This document shows, piece by piece, positions 49,986 through 60,733 of a stretch of DNA of 64,000 nucleotides. The translations under genes and the position numbers were made by a program. The first letter of the stretch is position 1, and every line of letters starts with the position of its first letter. The notes under the pieces were generated by a model. It did no database searches and had not been told where the DNA came from. It saw only the letters and a list, made by a program, of their open reading frames with translations. The stretch is from Sacculina carcini (Eukaryota > Arthropoda > Thecostraca > Sacculinidae), in assembly GCA_916048095.2 (NCBI GenBank), contig OU696594.1, positions 4,331,781-4,395,780 on the forward strand, written 5' to 3'.

Positions 49986-50829
49986 AAATTTGATTAATTT
50001 CAGTGTTCTAATCATCATGTGAGTTCATTTGAATATTTTAAAATATTTTCTTCCATATTTCGTGTCTGTGAGATATTTTATTTAGTCGGACTGTTTGACG
50101 CACGAAAGACAAACCGTGAGATTGTCGTTTCCCGCCGGAAAGCTTGGCAGCAATGATAACGTTCTTTTCTGCTCTGGTTTGCATGCTTGTGGTGAGTTTG
50201 TTGTTCAATCTGAATTGTTAATGTCAACTTGTATTATGCCAGTGGTATTATGTATTTAGCTGTATATTTGGAAGTTCTATTTCACTTTAATATTACTCAA
50301 TTTGAGTGTTCTGTGTTTAAACATGTTCCTTGCTGCGTGCGTCACGACCTTTCCCGCTGGCGTGGTACTGTATTGTCTCACTTTTCGAGCTTATGTAAAT
50401 CACGTCTAAAGTATTGTCTCTACAATAGCAAGTTGTTACAGTAATTTATCACTGCTGTCATTCGAAGTGTTTGATCTTTGTGGTTTGTGAGAGTGTTTCG
50501 TAATTAGTACGTGTTTGGTTTCTACAGTACTTTAGAATCATTGAATGCACTCTGGTAGGCTGATTTTTATACTTCCTGGTGTTAATTGGAGCGCCGCAAT
50601 TCATGCAAGTACGGCGTAATTAGTAAGTTTCACAAATTCGATCGTGATATTCATGTTTGATAATTTTACAATTTAATATTAACCACATTGAATATGCTCT
50701 TAACAACATGTATTTGCTATAGCGCATATATAACACATGCGCGCTAAAACGGTTCAAAACCACGAAAGGCAAATGAACACCGATGACAAAGCAGTTTAAA
50801 CACAAGGAGAACAAAATGCAGAATACACG
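49986..50829. other. No gene seen
   Basis: AT-rich, with short open frames on both strands and no motif. Confidence 0.4.
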
Positions 50830-51465
50830 CAACATTAACTAATAGCAATTAAACCGTAGCAAAGGGAGTAAAGCAACGGTTGGCAGGGTCAAATGACAAA
50901 TAAATAAGTAACGAAAAGACAGGACTTGAAATATGAATAAGAAGAGGAGTATAATACATGGTGAGGCAAATAATTGAACAGGCGAAGAAAGAAAAATACT
51001 TGGCTGGCCATGAAGACTCACATATGACCCGTGGGCAGAATTGCGGCCCCGAGTGGCGCGAAACAGCACGAGGTAGGAGAAGATCAGTCAGATATGAAGG
51101 TTGGTAGCGATCATGAACGAGCTGGAAAATATTTCAACATAAGCGGAAATGTACACGCGGAAGAATGCGAAGCCAGCGAAATCCATAGAGAAACGACAAA
51201 GTATGACGGCAAGGTGTAGGAGCTAAAACAAAGCGACACAAATTATTTATAACACGTTGAAGCATACGAATGGATTATCGAGGGATATGAAAGTAAAGCG
51301 AGCAGCAATAGTCAATACGAGGGAAAATATGAGATACAACCAGTTTAATAGCAGAAGAACGGTCGAGAAAAAAACGAACCGGATAGAGAGATCTAAGAAT
51401 TAATCTACAAGTGCGAGCAACAGAATGGATGTTGCATGAGAGGGACAAAAAGGAGTGAAATACTT
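50830..51465 (-). mobile_element. L2/CR1-like LINE fragment
   Basis: The minus-strand reading SVARTCRLILRSLYPVRFFL, SSAIKLVVSHIFPRIDYCCS and RMLQRVINNLCRFVLAPTPC matches the C-terminal reverse-transcriptase region of the copies at 46.7 and 51.8 kb. Several stops. Confidence 0.7.
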
Positions 51466-51479
51466 TTATTTCTGTAACT

Positions 51480-52460
51480 CTTAGGGATAATGATTAATTT
51501 GATGGATAATTTCTACTTTCGATCACCTGAATGTTTTGTCGTTTTTATCTTCTTTTTAATTACCCGATCTCTATTTTTCATCCATTACATATTAGTTTAA
51601 TCCTTGCATGTTTAATTTGTACTCATAATTTGCACTCATTCTTCCTCCTGATCCTCTCTTCTCTGACCTGATCCTCTCTTCTCTGACTTATCCTTACGTC
51701 AATTGTAGCCGGCGTATAAATCCTCTAATCGACCACCAGCATTCACCCCTTTCAGAAATTTCAGGAATTTAAATCCTCTTACGTTTCACAATCTTCTATC
51801 TAACCATTTCCTTTGCATGTTCTTCACTCACTCCCTCCGTCTTCAATTTATCCCTTATACTCCACTTTGTCTGACACCAATAACCTCATTTTTCTCCACT
51901 CCATTCCTCTACTCATTTGCTCATTTGCTCTACTCCATTCCTTTCCATATTTATGCAGACGATATCCAATTCCATCTCCCTTACCATCTCTCGCATCCTA
52001 ATATCTCGTCTGACGTATTTTCTGCTATCTCAACCTGGACCTCCTCACGTCGCCTTCTCTTTAACACTTCTAAATCTGAATTTATCGCTCTTCATCCTCC
52101 TCGTATTGCTCCTCCTTTCCTCCCCTTGTCTCTTTCAGTGGCTGTTGAAAATATCGGTGTTATTTTTGACTCCTCCCTTTCCTTCTCAACCAATATCCTT
52201 TCTACTGCTCGCACTTATCGCTGGATTCTTCGCTCGCTTTATCCCATCCGTCCCCGTCTCGATCAGCCTTCTGCAATCAAGCTTATTCATTCTCTTATCT
52301 TAACTTCAGATGTCCTAATTCTTCTTTAAAAATTCTTCAGCGCGTAATAAATCAGTCCTGTCGTTTTGTTTTGCATCCTTTCTTCTGACGCCATACTTCC
52401 CCTTTTCTGTTTCAATTCCGTTGGCTTCCTATTAAGTCGCGCATTCACTTCAAAATCTGC
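51480..52460 (+). mobile_element. L2/CR1-like LINE fragment
   Basis: The + strand frame 51817-52329 includes the catalytic YADD (FHIYADDIQFHL), FSAISTWTSSRRLLFNTSKS and ENIGVIFDSSLSFSTNI, then TYRWILRSLYPI. After a stop the reading continues ILQRVINQSCRFVLHPF and FRWLPIKSRIHFKIC. Same family as 46.7, 49.2 and 50.8 kb, head-to-head with the 50.8 kb copy. Confidence 0.78.
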
Positions 52461-52614
52461 TACTAGTGGAAAAATAGAGCGGCATTCTCTAATTGAACGA
52501 CACTACGGGGAAGGTTTGAAAAATAGAACTACATGACGCTCAAATAGAGCTTTTACGATACATATAAATACATTTGGTGACGTATCTTTAATTGTGTGTT
52601 TCATATGTGTATGT
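52461..52614. other. No gene seen
   Basis: Short gap before the LINE 3' tail; contains a (TTA)n run at its right edge. Confidence 0.4.
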
Positions 52615-52689
52615 TATTATTATTATTATTAATTACAGGCAAATCCAGTAGCATGGGAAGAGTGCAAGCACTATTACCACCCTAAGGTG

Positions 52690-53370
52690 GCCCCATGTAC
52701 CGGAAGCGCCCAAAAGATTAAGACAGAAAGAGAGTTCGAAGAGAAATAAGTCTAGAAAGAGAGTTGGAAAGAAAATAATAAATAAATAACAATAAATAAT
52801 AAACCATCATCCGATAACAATACATAATGTCACTCCGCCCACGTTCCTCAATAAATAATAACAATCAACAATAAATATGTGATTCATTAAAAAACAGCCA
52901 TCAATAAATAAGAATAAATATTAATAAATAAGTAATAAATAACAATCAAGAACAATACATATGATTCAAAAAAGAAACATCCAACAATAAATATAAATAT
53001 GATTCAATAAGTAACAACAACACAAATAAATATGATTCAATAAACAATAACACCAATAAATATGATTCAATAAACAACAACAACAATAAATATGATTCAA
53101 TAAACAGAAACAACAATAAATATGATTCAATAAACAACAACAACAATAAATATGACTCAATAAACAGCAACAACAATAAATATGATTCAATAAACAACAA
53201 CAGCCAACACTGAGTAAAAGTATAATTTAATAAATAACAACAACCAATGATAAATAGTAATAAATAGAGAGTAAAATAGGAATAAATATAAATAAATAGA
53301 AAATAAATAACAATAAGCATGAATAAATAACAATAAATATGAATAAATATACAATTAATAAGACTCAACA
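52690..53370. repeat. LINE 3' UTR with 28-bp-like tandem array
   Basis: About eight units of AATAAATATGATTCAATAAA+CAACAACA at 52985-53200, with looser AATAA-rich sequence on both sides. The CCACCCTAAGGTGG stem and its surroundings are shared by all copies. Confidence 0.88.
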
Positions 53371-53371
53371 G

Positions 53372-56300
53372 TCAATTCCGCTCTTTCAGTAGCATTTCAT
53401 TTACTTTGGCCTTGAATTTGTTCAAATTGCTCTGCAAGAAAGCCTCCTCCTTCAACGTGTTCCAAGTAGACACAGTGGCCGGAAGAAAGCAACGTTGGAA
53501 TTGTTTTGTACGACAACGAATTGGAGCCATGCACTGGGAATGCTGTTTGGATGTAAACCGTGTGCTTCTTGCTGCCACGAAATCATCAGGAATTGACTTG
53601 CTCATCGGATGATGGTCGTTGTGCTTGATCTTGTACAGCATGCACACACTGCTGACCTTTCGACGATGGCAAAGATCACCAAGAACCAAGTCACCACAGA
53701 GGAACTTGCAAGTTCTAACAACTCTGTTGATGAGATTGAGGTGACAATCCGCAGCAGAAGACCACACGGGGGCGCAGTACTCCAGAATTGGCAAAATGAA
53801 ACAGCGAAAACAACTTTTTGAGATTGTGCTGCTACCGAACATCCGATATGCCTTTCTTATAATTCCCAGTTTCCGCGATGCCGAACAAACTAGCTTCCGA
53901 ATGTGACTCTCAAACGTGAGCTTTGAGTCTACATGTACTCCCAATATTTTGAGCTCATCACACACGTTGAGTTGGGCGTCATTTATGAGGATAGCTCCAT
54001 GTGAAGGCTGAACGGTACGTGACCTAGAAACCAACAAGCATTTAGATTTCGAAGTGTTCAGCATCATATTCCACCTCTCACACCACTTCAGGACGCTGCT
54101 GAGATCGTCGTTGACCGTTTGACGTACCTGTGGTCTGTCCGAAGGAGATGAAATTACAGCCATCAAGGTGATATCATCAGCATATCCATATACAGGGCTG
54201 CGTGTGGTTGTGTACAGGTCAGCGGTGTAAATGTTGAACAAAATAGGACCCAACACACTTCCCTGCGGGACACCGGACGCAATGCTCTGCCAGCCACTGT
54301 ATGCTCCATCGATGGCAACACGTTGTACGCGATTGGATAGAAATTGATGCAAAACACTTAGCAAACGGCCGCCGACTCCAATCTTTCTCAGTTTTTGCAA
54401 CAAGCCCTGGTGGCTCACACGGTCAAATGCTGCCGAGAAATCCAACTGCACAATCCAGGCTTCACTGCCTTTGTCTAGCACTTGCTGGAGCTCATGCGTG
54501 ATAGTAAGCAGAGCGTCAGTCGTGCTGAGTTTTTTGCGGTATGCAAATTGGTTTTCCGACAGCAGATTGTTGCTCTCCAGGTACTTGGACAGTCTGGAAG
54601 ATATCAAGTGCTCGAATATTTTGGACAGAATCGGCGTAATTGATATTGGCCGGTAGTTTGCAACATCAGCTGAATTGGTTCCTTTTGGTATGGGCGTGAT
54701 ATTCGCAACCCGCCAACATGATGGAAACGAACCAGTCTTCATCAAGCGCCTGAAAAGAGCACTGAGCTTCGGAGCTAGAGTATCTGCCGTGTTCTTGAAA
54801 AATAGCGGAAACATATTCAGAGGGTCTGTTCCTCCGTGGGCATCAAGGTCTTTCATGAGATTCGCCACTTCTCTTGATCGGAAGGCAATGCCTTTGATTT
54901 TCGGGGCGAGGACAGATGAATCGTCAGACGGAATGGACCCTTGACATTGCTTGGTATTGAAGTAATCCATAAGCAACTCTGCCTTCTCTGTTGGGTTGAT
55001 TTTGAGCTCACCGTTCGCTGAAAATAAAGGAGGGACAGACAGGTCATGTCCAAACACTGACGATTTCAACGTTGACCACCATTTGTGGGCGTCATTGGCA
55101 GATGTTAGCTTTTCAGCAAGTTTCTTTGAGTGACGTGTTTCCGCTTCTGAATACACATGCTCAGCATGCCGTCTGGCCTCAGTGTAGACATTCCATGAAT
55201 CGGCTGAGCGCGATTGGAGCCACTTGTGGTAAGCCTCCTGCTTGGATTCACGAGCGCTGCGACATTCGTTGGTGAACCAGGCTTTGTCATCAGAGCGAAA
55301 ACGTAGTTTTTTAGTAGGCACTCTCCTTGAGATGACATCGGTAATGTATTTGTTCAATGCATCGATGGGGCATTCCTTCTGCTGCAGATTTGAAACTTTA
55401 ATTGCTTTCAATTCATCATTCACCTTCACCCAGTCAACATTGTTCTTCATGTGCACGAGCCTTGAAATCGTGTAAGGAGAAACCTTCTGTCTCAATGTCA
55501 ACTTCACGGACAGCGACGAGTGATCTGAACTTCCTATTGGAGCTTCCACGCTTACACTCACGATATCTGAGACGTCTGTCATAACCAAGTCCAAACAGTT
55601 TCCCGCTTGATGTGTGGGACCGGACACCATTTGGGAGCAGCCAGAAATGTTGCAGAAATCATATGCTGCTCTACCATGAGCGTCTGTAGGAGATGTCGAC
55701 AAGAGCCACTCACGGTGATGGGCGTTCATGTCTCCCACAAATACAAATGCTGACTTGGTGTCCTTCTCCTGAATTGTTGACATGGCTGACAACAGACATT
55801 CGTAGATAGAGTCGTTACTGTCTGGATTTCGGTAGGCTCCAAAGATGTAAAAATTCATCAAGGCGGTGTTGACACGCAGCAGCATAAATTCATGACAAGT
55901 GCAGTCGTGAGCTGTAATTCTCGTTGCTGAAAAGCCTTTGCGTACGTACACTGCCATGCCACGCCGCCTGTTTTTTGAGTCACGTTTGATTAGCAATGGC
56001 TTACTGAAACCTGGCATCAAGAGCTCAGATTGGTCCCGATAATCGGACACAAGCGTTTCGGCACAGATAACGATGTCCTTGGAGCGACTGGCTGCTGTCA
56101 AATCTCTGATGTTCTTATACAAGCCCCTGATGTTGGCGAAAAGTATATTTGAAAATCGTTTTTGTGGTCGAGCAGGACCGGGATTCATTTCAACATCGCC
56201 ACACATCATCAGTAGAAACGACAAATCCACGGTGTGAGAAGGCACACACACAACGCAAAGCAGACATACAAATAAACACATAATGCACGACGCATGCGAA

Positions 56301-56677
56301 CACAAAAACACAACACATAACACATGCATACGAAATTTCACAACAAAAAACAAGCATACAACACACACAATACAAAGCAAACATACACACAAATACGCAC
56401 ACAAGAAAAACACTAGAAAACACATGTGAGAACAATTTATTGAGAGCTCATTGTTAAACACATATCGCAAGGCAAAATGTCCAATGGGCGACCACAAAGA
56501 CAGAGTATGAGAGCAACACAGAATTAGTTGGCACCTCAGTGCGAGGAAAGAGCTGGGCGCTGACGGGAAACGGGAAAACCGGCCGTTAGCCGTCGGGGCG
56601 GGGCTACAATTTTCGGCCCGCCACATCAACAAAACAGACATGAGACAGAAAATAATACATATATCCATGAACAACAC
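53372..56677 (-). CDS. LINE polyprotein: 2A peptide, endonuclease, reverse transcriptase
   Basis: 1101 codons. Residues 1-150 are hydrophobic and Cys-rich, with several possible membrane or signal segments. Residues 161-168, DVEMNPGP, are a canonical 2A peptide, which makes the ribosome skip the last Gly-Pro bond and release the upstream part separately. An apurinic-type endonuclease follows (ILFANIRGLYKN, FVFVGDMNAHHREW, SDHSSLSVK), then the reverse transcriptase (ANYRPISITPILSKIFEHLI, LDFSAAFDRVSH, GVPQGSVLGPILF, catalytic YADD) and a CR1-type C-terminal region (LPILEYCAPVWSSA, TVSTWNTL) ending LLKERN. It would nick DNA and copy the LINE RNA at the cut. The upstream product may direct localisation; similar 2A-bearing LINEs are known in marine invertebrates. 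The start may be internal to the hydrophobic region. Confidence 0.92.
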   Translation of the reverse strand: MLFMDICIIFCLMSVLLMWRAENCSPAPTANGRFSRFPSAPSSFLALRCQLILCCSHTLSLWSPIGHFALRYVFNNELSINCSHMCFLVFFLCAYLCVCLLCIVCVVCLFFVVKFRMHVLCVVFLCSHASCIMCLFVCLLCVVCVPSHTVDLSFLLMMCGDVEMNPGPARPQKRFSNILFANIRGLYKNIRDLTAASRSKDIVICAETLVSDYRDQSELLMPGFSKPLLIKRDSKNRRRGMAVYVRKGFSATRITAHDCTCHEFMLLRVNTALMNFYIFGAYRNPDSNDSIYECLLSAMSTIQEKDTKSAFVFVGDMNAHHREWLLSTSPTDAHGRAAYDFCNISGCSQMVSGPTHQAGNCLDLVMTDVSDIVSVSVEAPIGSSDHSSLSVKLTLRQKVSPYTISRLVHMKNNVDWVKVNDELKAIKVSNLQQKECPIDALNKYITDVISRRVPTKKLRFRSDDKAWFTNECRSARESKQEAYHKWLQSRSADSWNVYTEARRHAEHVYSEAETRHSKKLAEKLTSANDAHKWWSTLKSSVFGHDLSVPPLFSANGELKINPTEKAELLMDYFNTKQCQGSIPSDDSSVLAPKIKGIAFRSREVANLMKDLDAHGGTDPLNMFPLFFKNTADTLAPKLSALFRRLMKTGSFPSCWRVANITPIPKGTNSADVANYRPISITPILSKIFEHLISSRLSKYLESNNLLSENQFAYRKKLSTTDALLTITHELQQVLDKGSEAWIVQLDFSAAFDRVSHQGLLQKLRKIGVGGRLLSVLHQFLSNRVQRVAIDGAYSGWQSIASGVPQGSVLGPILFNIYTADLYTTTRSPVYGYADDITLMAVISSPSDRPQVRQTVNDDLSSVLKWCERWNMMLNTSKSKCLLVSRSRTVQPSHGAILINDAQLNVCDELKILGVHVDSKLTFESHIRKLVCSASRKLGIIRKAYRMFGSSTISKSCFRCFILPILEYCAPVWSSAADCHLNLINRVVRTCKFLCGDLVLGDLCHRRKVSSVCMLYKIKHNDHHPMSKSIPDDFVAARSTRFTSKQHSQCMAPIRCRTKQFQRCFLPATVSTWNTLKEEAFLQSNLNKFKAKVNEMLLKERN
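56174..56197 (-). other. 2A ribosome-skipping motif
   Basis: Encodes DVEMNPGP on the minus strand; skipping would occur between the Gly and the final Pro. Confidence 0.9.
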
Positions 56678-56700
56678 TTATATTTATAGACAAAGTTAAA

Positions 56701-57059
56701 TTAAATAATATACAAACTGAACTGAAAAGTGACGAAAAAGAATGTGATGAGAGAATTCAGCAGGAAGATTGCAAAGCAACTATGGCTGCGAACCCTGATT
56801 CTCAATCACATTCAGAAACAAAATATAAAAATTCAAATATATAACCTGAAATAAAAAAAGATTAATTGACTTAAAAGTCTTAAACAGTCTTAAAAGTAAA
56901 TGAATGAGCTCGCAAGAAGAAAATATCCGCCTTTAAAAAGGCAAATATTATCAATGAACAAAACGAGTAATGAAAAATCAAAATAACGCTAAATCAAATA
57001 TAATAATAAAACAACTGAAATATAACTCAATGAACACTCAGCGTTAGCAGAAAGCAGGA
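56701..57059. other. AT-rich spacer between LINE and NFU1
   Basis: AT-rich, possibly containing the LINE 5' UTR. No gene seen. Confidence 0.4.
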
Positions 57060-57222
57060 TCTGTCGTCGGTGAGCGTCAGCGAAGCGTAGACAGCCGGGC
57101 GCGAACGAGCGACGGAAAACACGTGCACACTCAGCGAGGGTTAGTCTGAGACAAAATGTGTGTTCAGATTTGTGCTTAGTGTTGTTGAAGATTTGTTGAA
57201 TCGTACAGTGAGTGTCGCTAAG
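57060..57222 (+). promoter_or_regulatory. Likely NFU1 promoter and 5' UTR
   Basis: A locally CpG-rich patch (GGTGAGCGTCAGCGAAGCGT, GCGCGAACGAGCGACGG) lies directly upstream of the inferred first exon, in otherwise AT-rich surroundings. No TATA box is evident. Confidence 0.35.
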
Positions 57223-57308
57223 ATGAGCTCGCTACGATTTTGTCGTCGAACCATGACACATATCTGTCGTCATTCCTCCAGCCTGCAACATTCGCTTGCA
57301 GATTGCAG
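57223..57308 (+). CDS. NFU1: NFU1 exon 1 (inferred)
   Basis: ATG opens [20 protein letters not shown] then LQHSLADC. It is Arg/Ser-rich with no acidic residue until near the end, like a mitochondrial targeting sequence. A strong donor (GATTGCAG|GTAATTG) leaves two bases of a codon, and the acceptor at 60748 supplies the third in frame. No homologue can be compared because presequences are not conserved. Confidence 0.55.
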
Positions 57309-60300
57309 GTAATTGTGTTTTTTGTTGCTTTTTTGATTGTCATTTATTTATCTGGCACGCCATGCGTCTTCTTGTACAGTAAGCCTCTGACTATTAAGCA
57401 CATGCCACTTTTCAAGCCTGACGTAAACAGATTCCCGTGCCGTTCCGAAAAGGTTAAAGGTCTCAAGTGACAGCTGCTACACGGGAAGAAGCTTATGAAC
57501 ACACACAGGTGTGTCCCGTGCAGCTCGCTACCACCGCAGAACCGACCTTCTCCACGCTATGACGCCACAAGAACGGAAGACGTATTAGAGAGGACCACCT
57601 CCCCAGAATGCATGACACAACACATGACTGATGTCTGGTACCATTTACTGCTGGGTGGACAGGGACTGTTGGATTATAGAATTCTCCCAAGAAATTCCGC
57701 TCTGCTTTTGAGGCGGATGTGCTACCACTACACCACGGAGTCCACATTAGCACAGTCTTTCTCAACCTTGTTCTTGTCATGGTCCCCTTCCACACAATGC
57801 AAGTTTTTGTGGCCTCCCGAAAACGGTCGGTGGCTTTCCTAGAAGTCCTTGTGGTCCCATACACACATAGATTATCGCCACGCGACTTCTCCATAGTTCA
57901 TGTACGCCAGTGACTGTTTCCATACAAAATATATTAGGAATAAACTGCTCCAACATATTTTTTATGGCCAATGAGAAAATATGGTGGCCCCGACTTTTTA
58001 ATTCTGGTTCTATGACCCCTCAAAAGGATATCATGGCTCCAAGGGGACCATATGAACCACGTTGAGAAACACTGTATCAGAAGACAGGCGCGCGTGGGGG
58101 ACATAATAATTGTCCTGCAAGATTACACCCACGCCCGAACACGACTGTCTCAACGAACCAAACGAGGACAAAACAAGGACACGATTGTACACACATACAC
58201 ACACACACAGTCACATATACTTGCAGGTCAAACCAACGCCACCACGACACTTGCAATGTTGCAATGTTGCACATTCCTCGCTGCAGAAGAGCACATGCAC
58301 AATGGAGCCATCCACACACAAGCACGCATCTCTCTCTCTCTCAATCACTCTCGTGAAATACTAGGTTTTAATAGTAGTACGTCCTCCAGTAAAAACCCAC
58401 TCAAAATCTCAACTTTTCTCCGGTAGTATTTTTCAAATGCTCTCTGTTATACATATACAGTACATTGAAAAAATCCGTCCTTTTCTGTAATTTACGTGTT
58501 AATTTAAGTTTTTCATCAAACTATTGCTTATATTTTTACTTTAATAACATTGGTATAATTCATACTTATATAAAGCTTTTTTTGGATGAATACAATTTTG
58601 TCAAAATTTCGGAGTAGAATTTCGTACTATACTGCATTCGCCCAAAATCTCACTTCTTGTAATGTTGTCTTAATTATAATGTGGTACCTTGTAATGTAAT
58701 ATGTGGCCTTGTAATGTAATGTAATATTGTAATGTGTGCTATTGCCTTCAGGAGAGGGGCTATAAATACCTTGCTTGGGCTCTGTACCTGTCTTGAAGAC
58801 CATAAGACCCTTCTACCAGCAGAATTAAAGTTGAATGCACAGATGCCTAAGGTTCTGATCATTAGGACTGTTTGTTATTTATTTATTATTTTGTTTTCTA
58901 ACACTCTACATCTTTTGGTTAGCTTCCAGTACACATGGGGCCACCGCAAAGGGTGGTAATAGTGCGCTTGCACTCTTCCCCCATGCTACTGTATTTACCT
59001 GTAATTAATAACAGTAATAATTATCAAGTAGCGTAATCAAGGGCCTTCACGCGGGTTATTACAGTGGTTCTCAAACTTTTACAGCTATAATCAGTACTAT
59101 AATAATTCTATAATAATATAAGGACTTTTATAGCTATAATGAAGACGTCCTTCCCACTTTCTTGTAAATTAAATTAATTTGTTTTTCATTAAAAGCATAT
59201 AAATAATACATCGTTTAGAAATCAAAGACAACAAACGTATTTTCTTTGGTTTTTACAATTTTTCTCGCACCAAACTTGACAATCAGGCTCTTCACTCCTG
59301 GCTACGAACCTCTGGTTTCTACTTTTATCCAACAATTATTGTGCACAGGAATGACGTACCACCAGGATTGAAAGCAAGCGCATCTAAGCCGGATGGTTTA
59401 TATAAGCGTGAGTGTTTTTCATCGGGAACAATCAATAACTAGGGTGGCCTTTTGGTGCGCTAGAAATCGCAAAAATCCTGAAAGTTGCGCTTAAACTTTT
59501 GCAGAAATGTCACCACCCTCGTAAAAGGTTAGTGAAAACACTGAATTATGAAAAACATTTTTATGGGAAAATTCGGTGCTTTTTAAATTCTATAACTATT
59601 ACTAGAATACTTTTTGAGCACTCGCGGTTGTGCTAGGATTGCATGCTTTATGAGCTTCAACTGTCACCTCACTGGCGATTGGGATGCGCTAAAAATCACA
59701 AATAGTTGCGCTAATAAGTTGAGCTCAATGGTTCGCTAAAATATTGCCAATTTTATATAATAGGGTAATAAAATTTAAACACTGAAATCACTCCTTAACA
59801 TTACACTTTGGGAGTTTCACGTTTTTGTTTCTATTTAATGCATTTTGAGTATTCGCGGTTGTGTTGAGATTGTGTGTTTCACATGCTTGTCGAGTCTGTC
59901 GCACTGATGCCTGATAGTGACATTTAAATCTACATTATAATTTGACAGACTCACGGGATGTTAATTTTCTTGAATGTTCCAAGGTTTAAATGAATTTTGC
60001 AGATATAACATCATCTGACTAGTTGTTATAAGGCAGCTCGAAAAGTATAAAAATTTAAGTTTATTTTCATTGCATAAATGCACGTATCTATGTCAGTGTT
60101 ATTACTAGTTTTGCGTAATTTTTTGGCGTTTTATGTTTTTATTATGTGATGAAAAATGTAAAAATATGTTGTCGAAATTACCAAAATATGTTATTCAATT
60201 TTAATATAATACATGACCTTTGGATTCTTTCGTAGATTAGCGCATTTTCGATTTAACTTTCTGATATACATCATAAGCCATCGCACGTACTTCCAAGCGT

Positions 60301-60695
60301 TCGATTCGTCTTCGAAACTCGTCGGAAGTACTTTGAACTCACTCTGACAGAAACGTCGAATATTTCAGATGTTAGCATTTGTGGTGCACAGGAGTCAGGT
60401 ATTTGCATTTTAAGCATGCATCCTTTTATTGGGGACCACCCTTAGAGAGGCAAATTTTTCGTAGTACAAGTACGGAAGACGTATTAGAGAGGGCCACTTC
60501 CCAGAATGCATGACACAACACATGACGGATATCTGGTACCATTTACTGCTGGGTGGACAGGGATTGTTGGATTGTAGAATGCGCTCAAAGAAATTATCCG
60601 TCGGGTTTCGAACCACGGACCTTCCGCTTGTGAGGCGGGTGTGCTAATCACTACACCACGAACTCCAGCAAATGTGTATGATTTGTATGTATATG

Positions 60696-60733
<38 letters not shown>

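Larger units (their letters stand above)
52615..56700 (-). mobile_element. CR1/L2-like LINE with 2A peptide, nearly full length
   Basis: Read on the minus strand: a long open frame (53372-56677), a 3' UTR with tandem repeats, and a (TAA)n tail around 52615-52632. The 3' UTR also occurs alone at 24163-24690 and, diverged, at 58890-59030. The coding frame has no stop, so this copy may be recent. The true 5' end lies somewhere between 56677 and about 57060. Confidence 0.9.

Noticed and set aside
52966-53368. Long Cys/Leu/Tyr-rich frames (HIYCCCCLLN repeats)
   Set aside because: They are the antisense reading of the AATAAATATGATTCAATAAA tandem array in the LINE 3' UTR.
60600-60668. A tRNA-Val gene on the minus strand
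   Set aside because: The tRNA-like part is joined to a body shared with two other copies, so it is a SINE head, not a tRNA gene.
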